Of a stretch of DNA of 64,000 nucleotides, positions 37,406 through 47,023 are shown piece by piece (position 1 is the first letter of the stretch; every line of letters starts with the position of its first letter). The DNA is from Rhodobacterales bacterium HKCCE3408. Lineage in GTDB: Bacteria > Pseudomonadota > Alphaproteobacteria > Rhodobacterales > Rhodobacteraceae. The notes under the pieces were generated by a model. It made no database searches and was not told the origin of the DNA. It was given only the letters and a program-made list of their open reading frames with translations. Both the position numbers and the translations under genes were made by a program. The DNA is taken from positions 141,120 through 205,119 of the forward strand of contig WVSN01000007.1 of NCBI GenBank assembly GCA_015689705.1. Reading direction: 5' to 3'.

Positions 37406-37433
37406 GAGATAGACGCGACCAAGTGGCCGTCAA
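37406..37433 (-). promoter_or_regulatory. Promoter of the SDR gene
   Basis: TTGACG (five of six -35 bases) and TATCTC, 16 bases apart on the minus strand, placing the start of transcription within the adjoining palindrome. Confidence 0.45.
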
Positions 37434-37465
37434 CCGCCCTCCTCGACCATTTCGATGCGAACGTC

Positions 37466-39157
37466 CTAGCCGAGCAGACGACGCGCGATCACCTGCGCCT
37501 GGATTTCTGCTGCACCCTCGAAGATATTCAGGATGCGGGCGTCGCACAGGATCCGGCTGATCCGGTATTCAAGCGCAAAGCCGTTGCCGCCATGGATCTG
37601 CAGACCGTTATCCGCCGCCGCCCAGGCCACGCGGGCGCCCAGGAGCTTCGCCATCCCGGCCTCGAGATCGCAGCGCCGGTCGGCATCCTTTTCCCGGGCC
37701 GAGTAATAGGTCAGTTGCCGGGCGATCATGATCTCGACCGCCATCATGGCCAGCTTGCCCGAAACACGCGGAAACTCGATCAGGCTCTTGCCGAACTGCT
37801 TGCGGTCCTCGGCGTATTGCAGCGACACGTCGAGCGCTGACTGCGCGACGCCAATGGCGCGTGCGGCAGTCTGGATCCGGGCGCTTTCGAAGGTCTGCAT
37901 GAGCTGCTTGAAGCCCTGGCCCTCGACGCCTCCGAGCAGGTTCTCGCCCTTCACCCGGAAGCCGTCGAAGCCGAGTTCGTACTCCTTCATGCCCCGATAG
38001 CCGAGCACTTCGATCTCGCCGCCGGTCATGCCCTCGGTCGGGAACGGCTCTTCGTCCGTGCCCGGCGTCTTCTCGGCCAGGAACATGCTGAGGCCGCGAT
38101 AGTCGGTCGTCTGCGGGTCGGTCCGGGCGAGCAGCGTCATGACATGCGTGCGCGCGGCGTGGGTGATCCAGGTCTTGTTGCCGGTCACGAGGTAATCGTC
38201 GCCGTCCTTCACCGCGCGGGTCCGCAGCGATCCAAGATCGGAGCCGGTATTCGGCTCGGTGAACACGGCGGTCGGCAGGATCTCACCGGACGCCAGGCCG
38301 GGCAGCCACTTCGCCTTCTGCTCTTCGGTGCCGCCCGCGATGATAAGCTCGGCCGCGATCTCGGATCGGGTGCCGAGGGAGCCGACGCCGATATAGCCCC
38401 GGCTCAGTTCCTCCGACACGACGCACATCGAGGCCTTGGACAGGCCGAAGCCACCGTGCTCCTCGGGGATCGTCAGTCCGAAGACGCCCATCTCGGACAG
38501 CTCCCCGATCACCTCCATCGGGATGAGCTCGTCCTTCAGGTGCCAGTCATGGGCGTAGGGCTCGACCTTCTCCATCGCGTAGCGCCGGAACTGGTCGCGG
38601 ATCATCTCGAGCTCTTCGTCGAGACCCGAGGCGCCGAACATCGTCGCACCGCGCTGATCGCGCATCAGCGCCACGAGCGCCGAGCGCGCGTCCTGCGAAT
38701 TGCCCTTCTCGCACAACGTTATCACCTCGGGCGCCATCATCGCCCGCTGGTCGTCCTGGCTGAGCCCGAGGTCCTGCATCCGCAGGATCTCGCCCTGGCT
38801 CATCGGGATGCCGCCGTAGATCTGCCAGAGGTATTCCCCGAACGCGATCTGGTGGATGAGCTGTTCGACCGGGCCGAACCGGCCGTCCTTGTCCAACGCC
38901 TCGGCCCAGTGCTGCATCTGGCGCAGCGCCTCGACATAGGTGGCCAGCCAGGCGAGCCCGTGGGCCGCGGTCTGGTTCGCCTCGACAGCCGCTCCCGAGA
39001 TCTTGCCGTCGACCGTGACCGTCGTGCGCACGACGTCCCGTGCCTTCTCAAGCAGTGTGCCGACCGGCCCGAGCGCCGCGCCGGTCAGCGTCAGAAGGTC
39101 CGGCAGGACAGGTCCGGCGGAAGCGGTGTTGGAAGGGGTCGCGCCATCATGGGCCAT
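37466..39157 (-). CDS. mcd: (2S)-methylsuccinyl-CoA dehydrogenase (ethylmalonyl-CoA pathway)
   Basis: 563 aa acyl-CoA dehydrogenase with an N-terminal extension of about 170 residues before the normal core, which is the distinguishing feature of Mcd. The core has EELSRGYIGVGSLGTRSEIA, AVFTEPNTGSDLGSLRTRA and WITHAART (FAD and substrate site), then RKQFGKSLIEFPRV and IHGGNGFALEYRISRILCD. Mcd oxidises methylsuccinyl-CoA to mesaconyl-CoA; electrons go to ETF, whose genes are at 52-53.7 kb. Mcl1, a later enzyme of the same pathway, is at 10.4 kb. A long-chain acyl-CoA dehydrogenase is the alternative, but length and organism fit Mcd. Confidence 0.85.
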   Translation of the reverse strand: MAHDGATPSNTASAGPVLPDLLTLTGAALGPVGTLLEKARDVVRTTVTVDGKISGAAVEANQTAAHGLAWLATYVEALRQMQHWAEALDKDGRFGPVEQLIHQIAFGEYLWQIYGGIPMSQGEILRMQDLGLSQDDQRAMMAPEVITLCEKGNSQDARSALVALMRDQRGATMFGASGLDEELEMIRDQFRRYAMEKVEPYAHDWHLKDELIPMEVIGELSEMGVFGLTIPEEHGGFGLSKASMCVVSEELSRGYIGVGSLGTRSEIAAELIIAGGTEEQKAKWLPGLASGEILPTAVFTEPNTGSDLGSLRTRAVKDGDDYLVTGNKTWITHAARTHVMTLLARTDPQTTDYRGLSMFLAEKTPGTDEEPFPTEGMTGGEIEVLGYRGMKEYELGFDGFRVKGENLLGGVEGQGFKQLMQTFESARIQTAARAIGVAQSALDVSLQYAEDRKQFGKSLIEFPRVSGKLAMMAVEIMIARQLTYYSAREKDADRRCDLEAGMAKLLGARVAWAAADNGLQIHGGNGFALEYRISRILCDARILNIFEGAAEIQAQVIARRLLG

Positions 39158-39172
39158 CGTGTGTCTCCGTCA

Positions 39173-39199
39173 GTCGCGGGCAGTTCTCGGTCCCGCGAC
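39173..39199 (-). other. Stem-loop in the mcd leader
   Basis: Perfect 8-bp stem GTCGCGGG / CCCGCGAC with an 11-base loop, ending 15 bases before the mcd start and just upstream of its GGAG ribosome-binding site. Confidence 0.45.
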
Positions 39200-39324
39200 G
39201 ATCTAGGCCGTTCGCAGGTGCAGCGCAACTTATATTCACGAAAGCACCGGAAAATGACCGAAAATGTCGCGCTTGTCGGGATGCATCGCCCGGCGTAATG
39301 GGGCCGGACGCCCGGGAAATGTCC

Positions 39325-40095
39325 ATGTCCGACCTGTTTGCACAGCTTCCGCCCATAGCCCTTCTCGCCGCGATCTGCGTGACGCTGGTCGCGGGGTTCG
39401 TGAAGGGTGCGATCGGCTTCGCGATGCCGCTGATCATGATCTCCGGGCTGAGCCTCTTCATCGATCCATTTCTCGCTATCGCCGCGATCATCCTGCCGAT
39501 CACCGTCACGAACATCCTGCAGGCGACCCGGTCCGGCGTGGCCGAGATGCGGTCGGCTGCCGTGGAACACTGGCGATACATCCTGATCGTCTGCGTGATG
39601 ATCCTGCTGGTCGCGCAGCTTGTCACGCTGATCCCCCAACGAATGTTCTACCTCGCGCTCGGCGTTCCGGTTGTTGCGCTGTCCACGATCCAGCTTCTCG
39701 GACTTCGGTTCACCATCCCGCAGAACCGGCGCCGCGTCGCAGAGTGGGGTGTCGGCGCCCTGTCCGGGGCGCTTGGCGGGCTGACCGGGACGTGGGGGCC
39801 GCCGACGGTGCTCTACCTGATGGCGCTCGGGACGCCGCGGGCACGCGCGATTCTCGTGCAGGGCGTGGTCTACGGGCTCGGGTCGGTCAGCCTGCTTCTC
39901 GGTCACATCCAGTCCGGTGTGCTGAACAGCCGGACCTGGCCGCTTTCCGCGCTCCTGCTGGTCCCGGCGCTGATCGGGCAGGCGGTCGGGTTCCGGGCCG
40001 GCGATCGCATGGATGCGGAGCTGTTCCGAAAGGTGACCCTCGCCGTGCTGATCGTCGCGGGTCTGAACCTCGTGCGCCGCGGCCTCGCGGGCTGA
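39325..40095 (+). CDS. TSUP-family (TauE/SafE) membrane transporter
   Basis: 256 aa with about eight hydrophobic segments. LVAGFVKGAIGFAMPL near the N-terminus and GALSGALGGLTGTWGPPTVLY in the middle are the two duplicated family motifs. Members export sulfite, sulfoacetate or similar organic anions. I chose ATG 39325 because GGGAA sits six bases before it; ATG 39319 and 39298 are alternatives. Six bases separate it from the LysE gene. Confidence 0.88.
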   Translation: MSDLFAQLPPIALLAAICVTLVAGFVKGAIGFAMPLIMISGLSLFIDPFLAIAAIILPITVTNILQATRSGVAEMRSAAVEHWRYILIVCVMILLVAQLVTLIPQRMFYLALGVPVVALSTIQLLGLRFTIPQNRRRVAEWGVGALSGALGGLTGTWGPPTVLYLMALGTPRARAILVQGVVYGLGSVSLLLGHIQSGVLNSRTWPLSALLLVPALIGQAVGFRAGDRMDAELFRKVTLAVLIVAGLNLVRRGLAG

Positions 40096-40101
40096 GCCGG
40101 C

Positions 40102-40719
40102 ATGGCCTTCCTCGGCTCCGTCGACTGGGCGGCCTTCCTTCTGGCCATGGTGCTGATCGAGCTGACGCCGGGCCCGAACATGGGATGGCTCGCCGCGCTG
40201 TCGGCGCAGGCAGGGCGTCGGGCTGGCATGGGTGCGGTCGCCGGGATCACGGTTGGCCTGGCGGTCCAGGTACTGGCCGCGGCGACCGGGCTTTCGGCGG
40301 TTGCGGCCGGGGCGCCGGTTCTCTTTCACGCGCTGCGATGGGCTGGCGTGGCCTACATGGTATGGCTCGCCTGGTGTGCCTGGGCCGAAAGCGCCGAGAA
40401 CGCACCATCGGTGGGCGGTGCGCAATCCTTCCGCCGCGGCCTCGTCTCGAACGTCCTGAACCCGAAGGCGCTCGTCTTCTACGTCGTCGCGGTCGGACAG
40501 TTCGCCGATCCCGCAGCCGGTCCTCTCTGGGCGCAGATCCTTGTCCTCGGCGGGCTGCACGTCCTGGTCGCCTTCAGTGTCCATTCCGCCATCGTGCTGG
40601 CCGGGGCCGCAGCGGGGGATCGGATCGACCGGTGGCGGCGCGCGGTGGTGGTGCGTGCGGGGTTCGCGCTGGCGCTGCTTGGTGTGGCGATATGGGTGGC
40701 CGTGGCGACCGGCCGCTAG
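40102..40719 (+). CDS. LysE/RhtB-family exporter (second copy)
   Basis: 205 aa, six predicted helices. LIELTPGPNMGWLAALSAQA at the N-terminus and RRGLVSNVLNPKALVFYVVA in the centre are family hallmarks, with the Pro-Gly-Pro-Asn motif intact (unlike the exporter at 16.7 kb, which has MPGIGVVY). Probably forms an export operon with the TSUP gene. Substrate unknown. Confidence 0.9.
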   Translation: MAFLGSVDWAAFLLAMVLIELTPGPNMGWLAALSAQAGRRAGMGAVAGITVGLAVQVLAAATGLSAVAAGAPVLFHALRWAGVAYMVWLAWCAWAESAENAPSVGGAQSFRRGLVSNVLNPKALVFYVVAVGQFADPAAGPLWAQILVLGGLHVLVAFSVHSAIVLAGAAAGDRIDRWRRAVVVRAGFALALLGVAIWVAVATGR

Positions 40720-41267
40720 CCGATCAGCGCGCCCGAACACACGGAGGCCGCGTCCGGTAGGGCCTCGGCCGGAACGACCTCGAATTCGATGTGGTAGATC
40801 AGCTCCTCGCCCGCATGGGCCGAGAAGGTCCAGGTGCCGGGCACCTTCTCCTCCTCGCGGTCGAAGGAGAATCCGTTCAGCCCGTAGTCATCGGAATCGA
40901 AGGTCGTGTACCAGCGTTCGACCTCGATGCCCGAGCCGGGGAACGGCGGATGGGTCACCGTGATGGTGACATCGCGGGTCTCGCCCGGCGCGAGGCGGAT
41001 GAGAGCGCCGAAGCCGAGATCGCGCACCGCCGGAACGACCAGTTGTTCGAGGCGCATTTCCGGAAGGCCGGGATGGAGGTTGATCACGCCGGACGCAGTT
41101 TCCGGCGCGGGTTCGGTCCCGACCGGCTCCTCGGCGCAATAGATGCCGAAAATCAGATCATCCACCAGCGGCCCGAGCGCCGGGTTCGTCTCGCCCTGGC
41201 CCGCGATCTCGGCAGCTGCGGGCAGCGCGAGGGCGAGGGCCAGGACAAGACCGGGGAGGCGGCTCAC
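40716..41267 (-). CDS. Secreted DUF3859-like protein
   Basis: 183 aa with a Sec signal peptide ([20 protein letters not shown]). The mature part is beta-rich, with a C-terminal pattern [20 protein letters not shown] followed by IYHIEFEVV, similar to DUF3859 proteins, and two cysteines (IYCAEE, SVCSG). ATG overlaps the pckA stop (ATGA). Function unknown; assignment to the domain is moderate. Confidence 0.7.
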   Translation of the reverse strand: MSRLPGLVLALALALPAAAEIAGQGETNPALGPLVDDLIFGIYCAEEPVGTEPAPETASGVINLHPGLPEMRLEQLVVPAVRDLGFGALIRLAPGETRDVTITVTHPPFPGSGIEVERWYTTFDSDDYGLNGFSFDREEEKVPGTWTFSAHAGEELIYHIEFEVVPAEALPDAASVCSGALIG

Positions 41268-42862
41268 GAAATCGCGGCCGCCTTCACGTCGTCGCCGATA
41301 TAGGCTGTGTACTGGGCGAAGTTCGACGAGAACATCTGGACCAGCTTCGCCGCCTGCATGTCGTAGAGCGCGCCATCCGACCAGGTGGAGCGCGGGTCGA
41401 GCAGAGCGTCGTCCACGCCCGGGCAGCTCACCGGAACCTCGAAGCCGAAATTCGCGTCCTTCCGGAACTCCGCCTCGTTGAGCGATCCGTCGAGTGCCGC
41501 GGTCAGAAGAGCGCGCGTCGCCTTGATCGGCATCCGGCTGCCGGTGCCATAGGCGCCGCCGGTCCAGCCGGTGTTCACGAGCCAGCAGGTTGCACCGTGA
41601 CGCGCGATCTTCTGCTGCAGAAGCTCGCCATAGACTTCCGGCCGGCGCGGCATGAAGGGCGCGCCGAAGCAGGTCGAGAAGGTCGGCTCGGGCTCGGTCA
41701 CGCCACGCTCGGTGCCCGCGACCTTCGAGGTGAAGCCGGACAGGAAGTGGTACATGGCCTGCGCCGGCGTCAGCCGCGCGATCGGCGGCAGAACCCCGAA
41801 CGCGTCGCAGGTCAGCATGATGATGTTCTTCGGGCTGCCGCCAAGCGCCGTGGCACTCGCGTTCGAGATGTAGTCCATCGGGTAGGCGCAGCGCATGTTC
41901 GCGGTCAGGCTGTCGTCGTCGAAGTCGAGCTCCAGCGTGTCCGGATCGTAGACCATGTTCTCGATCACCGTTCCGAACTTAGTCGTGGTGTCGTAGATCT
42001 CGGGCTCGGCCTCGCGGCGGAGGTTGATCGTCTTGGCGTAGCAGCCGCCTTCGAAGTTGAAGATGCCGTTCTCCGACCAGCCGTGCTCGTCGTCGCCGAT
42101 CAGGACGCGCGAGGGGTCGGCGGAAAGCGTCGTTTTGCCGGTGCCCGACAGGCCGAAGAAGACGGCGCTGTCCTCCGGGTTGCCCTCGGCGTGGTTGGCC
42201 GAGCAGTGCATTGGCATGACGCCCTTCTCGGGCAGCAGGTAGTTCAGCAGCGTGAAGACGGACTTCTTGTTCTCACCGGCATATGCCGTGCCGCCGATCA
42301 GGATCATCTTCCTGTCGAAGTTGAGCGCGATCACCGTCTCCGACCGGCAGCCGTGCCGCGCGGGGTCGGCCTTGAATGACGGGCAGTTAAGGATAGTGAA
42401 TTCGGGCACGAAGCTTTCCAGCTCGTCAGCGTCCGGGCGGCGCAGCAGGTGACGGATGAACAGGCCGTGCCAGGCGAGTTCGGTTACTACGCGCACGTCC
42501 AGTCGGTATTCGGGATCGGCACCGGCATAAAGATCCTGCACGAAATAGTCGCCGCCCTTCATGTGCGCGAGCATGTCAGCGTGAAGCTGGTCGAACGCGT
42601 CGGGCGCCATCGGCGCGTTGTTATCCCACCAGATCGAGTCCTCGACCGACGGCGTGCGAACGACGAACTTGTCCTTGGGCGAGCGGCCCGTGTGCTTACC
42701 GGTGGTCACCAGGAAACTGCCGCCGCGGCCAAGCTTGCCCTCGCCGCGGGTCAGCGCGGCCTCGATGAGCGCCGGTTCGATCAGGTTGTAGTGGACACGG
42801 CCGAGCCCCGAGATGCCCTGATCTTCCAGCTTGCAGCCGGGGTTCACGCGTGTCGTTGTCAT
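41264..42862 (-). CDS. pckA: Phosphoenolpyruvate carboxykinase (ATP)
   Basis: Converts oxaloacetate and ATP to PEP, the entry to gluconeogenesis. 532 aa. [20 protein letters not shown], the P-loop [14 protein letters not shown] (kinase-1a), the kinase-2 GDDEHGWS and the adenine-binding [18 protein letters not shown] region identify the ATP-dependent family. ATG 42862 is preceded by a GGCAAGGAGCAAG-type ribosome-binding site. It is divergent from chvI; in related alphaproteobacteria ChvG/ChvI affect pckA expression. Two palindromes overlap its promoter. Confidence 0.96.
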   Translation of the reverse strand: MTTTRVNPGCKLEDQGISGLGRVHYNLIEPALIEAALTRGEGKLGRGGSFLVTTGKHTGRSPKDKFVVRTPSVEDSIWWDNNAPMAPDAFDQLHADMLAHMKGGDYFVQDLYAGADPEYRLDVRVVTELAWHGLFIRHLLRRPDADELESFVPEFTILNCPSFKADPARHGCRSETVIALNFDRKMILIGGTAYAGENKKSVFTLLNYLLPEKGVMPMHCSANHAEGNPEDSAVFFGLSGTGKTTLSADPSRVLIGDDEHGWSENGIFNFEGGCYAKTINLRREAEPEIYDTTTKFGTVIENMVYDPDTLELDFDDDSLTANMRCAYPMDYISNASATALGGSPKNIIMLTCDAFGVLPPIARLTPAQAMYHFLSGFTSKVAGTERGVTEPEPTFSTCFGAPFMPRRPEVYGELLQQKIARHGATCWLVNTGWTGGAYGTGSRMPIKATRALLTAALDGSLNEAEFRKDANFGFEVPVSCPGVDDALLDPRSTWSDGALYDMQAAKLVQMFSSNFAQYTAYIGDDVKAAAIS

Positions 42863-42989
42863 CTGCTTGCTCCTTGCCGGGCCTGCTCCGGCATTCGATT
42901 TCGGTTCCGACAAGGCAGGCAGAGGCCTCATCCGCAAAAATCCTAAGTCGCTTCTAACATGGGGCAAATCTGGCTGAACAGCAGGTTTC

Positions 42990-43018
42990 CATATAGTTAG
43001 CGCAATCATTGCGAACAA
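42990..43018 (-). promoter_or_regulatory. Promoter of pckA
   Basis: TTGTTC and TATATG, 17 bases apart on the minus strand, about 125 bases upstream of the pckA start. The first palindrome fills most of the spacer. Confidence 0.5.
43001..43013. promoter_or_regulatory. Palindrome 1 in the pckA promoter spacer
   Basis: CGCAATCATTGCG, six-base arms around one central base, between the -35 and -10 boxes; a natural position for a repressor. Confidence 0.55.
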
Positions 43019-43023
43019 TTTTG

Positions 43024-43036
43024 TTTCGCCGCGAAA
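43024..43036. promoter_or_regulatory. Palindrome 2 upstream of the pckA -35 box
   Basis: TTTCGCCGCGAAA, six-base arms around one central base, centred 23 bp from palindrome 1, thus on about the same face of the helix. Confidence 0.5.
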
Positions 43037-43168
43037 TTTTTAGTCGGAATGTTCAATGGAAAATCGGCTGCGGATCGTTCGATTCGCAACTTGAGTGTTG
43101 ATTCCGAAGGCCGAAACGCGGACAATCCCGCAAAATATAGAAAACGGGCAGCCCGAGGGCACGACATC

Positions 43169-43873
43169 ATGGCGCGAATCGCATTGGTAGATGACGACCG
43201 GAACATCCTCACTTCGGTCGCGATGACGCTTGAGGCCGAGGGTTTCGAGGTCGAGACGTACAACGATGGTCAATCCGCGCTCGAGGCGTTCAACCGCCGA
43301 CTGCCCGATCTCGGTGTGTTCGACATCAAGATGCCGCGCATGGACGGAATGGACCTACTTCAGCGGCTTCGGCAGAAGTCGAAGATGCCGGTCATTTTCC
43401 TGACCTCGAAGGATGACGAGATCGACGAGCTCATGGGCCTTCGCATGGGCGCCGACGACTACGTCAAGAAGCCGTTCAGCCAGCGCCTTCTGGTCGAGCG
43501 CATCCGCTCGATCCTGCGCCGGCAGGAAGCGCTCGCCGCTGACGGCACCGCGGGCGCGCCCGAGGATGCGCAGGTCATGACGCGCGGAAATCTGACCATG
43601 GACCCGCTTCGCCACTCGGTCAGCTGGAAGGGCAAGGACGTGTCCCTGACCGTGACTGAGTTCCTGCTCTTGCAGGCGCTCGCGCAGCGGCCGGGATTTG
43701 TGAAAAGCCGCGACCAGCTTATGGACGTGGCTTATGACGAGCAGGTCTACGTTGATGACCGGACCATCGACAGCCATATCAAGCGTCTGCGCAAGAAGAT
43801 GCGCGAAGCCGACGAGGAATTCTCCGCGATCGAGACGCTCTACGGGATCGGTTACCGATATAACGAAGAGTAA
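43169..43873 (+). CDS. chvI: Response regulator ChvI
   Basis: 234 aa OmpR/PhoB-class regulator. Receiver domain with acidic pocket VDDDRN, phospho-acceptor Asp52 in [10 protein letters not shown] and Lys101 in YVKKPF; the winged-helix effector domain ends [19 protein letters not shown] and [11 protein letters not shown]. The neighbour chvG and the pckA context identify it as ChvI. In relatives this pair controls envelope, acid-stress and metabolic genes. Confidence 0.94.
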   Translation: MARIALVDDDRNILTSVAMTLEAEGFEVETYNDGQSALEAFNRRLPDLGVFDIKMPRMDGMDLLQRLRQKSKMPVIFLTSKDDEIDELMGLRMGADDYVKKPFSQRLLVERIRSILRRQEALAADGTAGAPEDAQVMTRGNLTMDPLRHSVSWKGKDVSLTVTEFLLLQALAQRPGFVKSRDQLMDVAYDEQVYVDDRTIDSHIKRLRKKMREADEEFSAIETLYGIGYRYNEE

Positions 43874-43899
43874 ACGATCGCCCCTATAGACTGGCCGCG

Positions 43900-45639
43900 A
43901 TGTCACTCGCTTCCGATCTGTCCATGACCAATCGCCGCGCCCGTGCGCGCGGCGATATCGTTCTGGGCGAAGACTGGGACCGGCCACAAGGCGCGCTCGA
44001 CGCCGAACTGCGCGCGGCGCGGAAAAGCCGGACGGTCTTCACCCTCAACCGCTCGCCTCTCGCGCGGAAGATCATCGTCTTCAACCTGCTCGGGATCGTG
44101 GTCCTTGTCGCCGGTGTGCTGTTCCTCAACCCGTTCCGCGACAGCCTTGTACTGCAACGCGAGCGGGCCCTTGCGATCGAGGCGCAGCTGATCGCCGACG
44201 TGTTCGAGGCGACCCTGCCCGAGGCGGCGCTGCTGCCGCGCACCGCCGATACCGGCGACGAGGTGCCGAGCCCGGAGGAGACCCTGCGCCGGATCGGCCT
44301 GTCCGAAGGCACCGACGTCTATGTCTACGCCCGCGACGGAACGCTGCTGACCTCGACGGAGGTTGTCGCGCGCAACCCGATCCGGCCGGTCCAGGGCCTC
44401 GAGGAGCGGGAGCGTCGCACCCTTGTCATCACCGATTTCCTCAACTCGGTCTGGGACGCGATCGCCGGCGTCCTGTCCGGCGGAGAGACGCCCGAACCGA
44501 TCGCCGATCCGTCCGAGATTGCGGGAGCGCTGGTCGATACCGCGCTTCGAGGCGGCACGGTCATCGCCCGCGGCAATGGTTCTGGCGGTACGGTCTATAC
44601 GGCGGCAAGTCCGGTCGAGGGCGCGGATGGCGTGATCGGCGTGATCGCGGTCACGACGCCCGCCGGTGAGATCGACCAGCTCGTCCGGTTCGAGCGCGAA
44701 CAGATCCTGCAGATGTTCGTCATCGCGCTCTTCGTGTCGATCGTCCTCAGCGTGGTCCTCGCCTCGACCATCGCCAACCCGCTCAGCGACCTTTCCGCCG
44801 CCGCCGAGCTTGGCCGCGACCGCAACGCGCGGAAGATGAGCCCGACGCGGGTCCGCATTCCGGACCTGACAGGCCGCCCGGACGAAATTGGCCGGCTGTC
44901 GGGCGCGCTTCGCGGCATGGTCTCGGCGCTCTACGACCGGATCGATTCAAACGAACAGTTCGCCGCCGACGTCGCCCACGAGATCAAGAACCCGCTCGCC
45001 AGTCTTCAATCGGCCGTCGGGACGATGCGGCTGGCCAAGAACGATGACCAGCGCAACCGCCTGCTGGAGGTGATCGAGCATGACGTCCGCCGGCTGGACC
45101 GGCTCGTTTCCGACATCTCGAACGCCTCGCGCCTCGATTCCGAGCTGGTGAAGGAGGAGGAAGAGGATTTCGACCTCATCCGCATGCTCGAAAACCTCAG
45201 CCGCTACCATGCCGAGGAGGCCTCGCGTCGGGGTGTCGAGTTCATCATCGACCTGCCGAAGGACCCGGTCCGGACCACCGGCCTGGAGGCGCGGCTGGCG
45301 CAGGTCTTCGTCAACCTGATCGCCAATGCCATCTCGTTCTGCCAGGAGGGCGACGCGGTGCGGATCTGGGCACGCAAGCGCGAAAACCGCGTGCTCGTCG
45401 TGGTCGAGGATACCGGCCCCGGCATCCCGGAACAGGCGCTGACCAAGGTGTTCAACCGCTTCTACTCGGAACGGCCTGAACAGCAGTTCGGCAACCATTC
45501 CGGTCTCGGTCTCGCCATCTCCAAGCAGATCGTCGAAGCCCATGGCGGCGTGATATGGGCCGAGAACATCCGTCCGACCGAGGCTGACGTGACCTCCGAA
45601 CCGCTCGGCGCACGGTTCGTCGTCGGTTTGCCGGTCTGA
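43900..45639 (+). CDS. chvG: Sensor histidine kinase ChvG
   Basis: 579 aa inner-membrane kinase. An N-terminal cytoplasmic segment, TM1 near 57-76, a periplasmic stimulus-sensing domain of about 190 residues, TM2 near 270-291, HAMP, then the phospho-acceptor His360 in AHEIKNPLASLQ and the ATPase motifs VNLIANAISF, EDTGPGIP and HSGLGLAISKQIV. The ATG is 26 bases after chvI, and hprK begins one base after the stop. Confidence 0.94.
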   Translation: MSLASDLSMTNRRARARGDIVLGEDWDRPQGALDAELRAARKSRTVFTLNRSPLARKIIVFNLLGIVVLVAGVLFLNPFRDSLVLQRERALAIEAQLIADVFEATLPEAALLPRTADTGDEVPSPEETLRRIGLSEGTDVYVYARDGTLLTSTEVVARNPIRPVQGLEERERRTLVITDFLNSVWDAIAGVLSGGETPEPIADPSEIAGALVDTALRGGTVIARGNGSGGTVYTAASPVEGADGVIGVIAVTTPAGEIDQLVRFEREQILQMFVIALFVSIVLSVVLASTIANPLSDLSAAAELGRDRNARKMSPTRVRIPDLTGRPDEIGRLSGALRGMVSALYDRIDSNEQFAADVAHEIKNPLASLQSAVGTMRLAKNDDQRNRLLEVIEHDVRRLDRLVSDISNASRLDSELVKEEEEDFDLIRMLENLSRYHAEEASRRGVEFIIDLPKDPVRTTGLEARLAQVFVNLIANAISFCQEGDAVRIWARKRENRVLVVVEDTGPGIPEQALTKVFNRFYSERPEQQFGNHSGLGLAISKQIVEAHGGVIWAENIRPTEADVTSEPLGARFVVGLPV

Positions 45640-45640
45640 C

Positions 45641-46099
45641 GTGGCCGATACGGCCGAACGCGTCCCGCTTTCCGATTTCGCCCCGAAGGGCCGTGTGCAT
45701 GGAACGGCCGTCGCCATCCGCGCCCGGGCGGTTCTGGTCATCGGGCCAAGTGGGGCCGGGAAATCTGCCCTCGCGCTCGAACTGATGGCTCATGGTGCAG
45801 GCCTGCTCGCCGATGATCTGGTGATGATCCGCGATGGGGACGAAATCGTCGTCGCGGCGCCGTCCGGCGCCCGGCCGATGATCGAGGCGCGCGGCATCGG
45901 CCTTCTGAACGCGCCGCTCACGCCGGGGCCTCTGCCGCTCGCGCTGGTCGTCGATCTGGGCCGGTCAGAAACCGAGCGCCTGCCGCCGGCGCGCCACATC
46001 GCCGGCCGGTCCGCGCGTGTCCCGTTGATCCTCGGGCGGGATCGGCCCAGTCTTGCTCCCGTGATCCTCCACTATCTCGCCCACGGCCGCGCCACATGA
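45641..46099 (+). CDS. hprK: HPr kinase/phosphorylase, short alphaproteobacterial form
   Basis: 152 aa, only the catalytic C-terminal domain. His20 in RVHGTAVAI, Walker A GPSGAGKS at 35-42, ADDLVMI after the catalytic Asp region, and the K3/signature region [10 protein letters not shown] at 81-90 are all present. It phosphorylates HPr on serine (or removes it). GTG start, coupled to chvG, and its stop overlaps rapZ (ATGA). Confidence 0.93.
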   Translation: MADTAERVPLSDFAPKGRVHGTAVAIRARAVLVIGPSGAGKSALALELMAHGAGLLADDLVMIRDGDEIVVAAPSGARPMIEARGIGLLNAPLTPGPLPLALVVDLGRSETERLPPARHIAGRSARVPLILGRDRPSLAPVILHYLAHGRAT

Positions 46100-47007
46100 A
46101 CAGGGACCTCCCCCACGATCCCGCCGCCGACGAGGCCGCAGCGCGTATCGTCTTCGTCTCCGGCCCTTCGGGCGCGGGGCGCTCGACCGCGATCCGCGCA
46201 CTCGAGGACCTGGGCTTCGAGGCAATCGACAACCTGCCCCTGTCGCTTCTGCCGCATCTCCTTGACGGGCCGCCGCCGAACCGGCCGCTCGTCCTCGGGA
46301 CCGATCCGCGCAACCGGGACTATTCGGCGCAGGCCCTGATCGAGGCCGTCGACAGCGCCAACCGCAACCCGGACATCCTCGCCGATCTGGTCTATCTCGA
46401 TTGCGCGACTGACGTCCTGGTCCGTCGCTTCTCCGAGACCCGGCGCCGACACCCGCTCGCCCCCGAGGACCAGCCGATCCTCGGAATCGAGCTCGAGCGC
46501 GATCTGCTTGCCCCGGTTCGCGCCCGGGCCGGCATCCTGATCGATACCAGCGATCTCAGTCCGCACGAACTCAAGGCCGAGATCTCGCGCTGGTTCGCGC
46601 CGTCGGGCGTGCAGAAGCTCGCGCTGTCGGTGCAGAGTTTTTCTTACAAACGCGGCCTTCCGATGGGCGCCGACGTGATCTTCGACTGCCGCTTCCTGCG
46701 CAATCCATATTGGGAAGAGAGTTTACGCTCCCGCGATGGCCGGGACCCCGACGTTCAGTCCTACATCGCCGCCGATCCGCGCTTCGCCGCCTTCGGCGGT
46801 CAGGTCGCCGATCTGATCGAGACGCTTCTGCCCGCCTACCGGGACGAGGGCCGCGCGCACCTGACCGTGGCCTTCGGCTGCACAGGCGGTCAGCACAGGT
46901 CCGTCGCAATGGCTGAAAACCTGTGCACGCATCTTGCAGAGGCCGGTTGGCAGGTGTCTAAAAGGCATCGGGAACTGGAACGGCGCGGCGTCATTCGCGC
47001 GCCCTGA
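46096..47007 (+). CDS. rapZ: RNase adapter RapZ
   Basis: 303 aa. The N-terminal P-loop is GPSGAGRS at 23-30 with Arg where most relatives have the invariant Lys; [18 protein letters not shown] follows. The C-terminal half carries the conserved [24 protein letters not shown] and [16 protein letters not shown]. RapZ binds small RNAs and nucleotide-sugar precursors in enterics; here it sits between hprK and PTS genes, the typical alphaproteobacterial order. Confidence 0.93.
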   Translation: MNRDLPHDPAADEAAARIVFVSGPSGAGRSTAIRALEDLGFEAIDNLPLSLLPHLLDGPPPNRPLVLGTDPRNRDYSAQALIEAVDSANRNPDILADLVYLDCATDVLVRRFSETRRRHPLAPEDQPILGIELERDLLAPVRARAGILIDTSDLSPHELKAEISRWFAPSGVQKLALSVQSFSYKRGLPMGADVIFDCRFLRNPYWEESLRSRDGRDPDVQSYIAADPRFAAFGGQVADLIETLLPAYRDEGRAHLTVAFGCTGGQHRSVAMAENLCTHLAEAGWQVSKRHRELERRGVIRAP

Positions 47008-47023
47008 TCCGGAAAGCGCGCGT

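Larger units (their letters stand above)
42863..43168. other. Divergent regulatory region between pckA and chvI
   Basis: 306 bases without a gene, less GC-rich than the flanks. It holds the pckA promoter with two 13-bp palindromes at 43001-43013 and 43024-43036, the half-site CTTCTAACATG at 42951-42961, and an A/T-rich stretch (CAAAATATAGAAAAC) before chvI that may contain the chvI -10 box. Confidence 0.8.
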
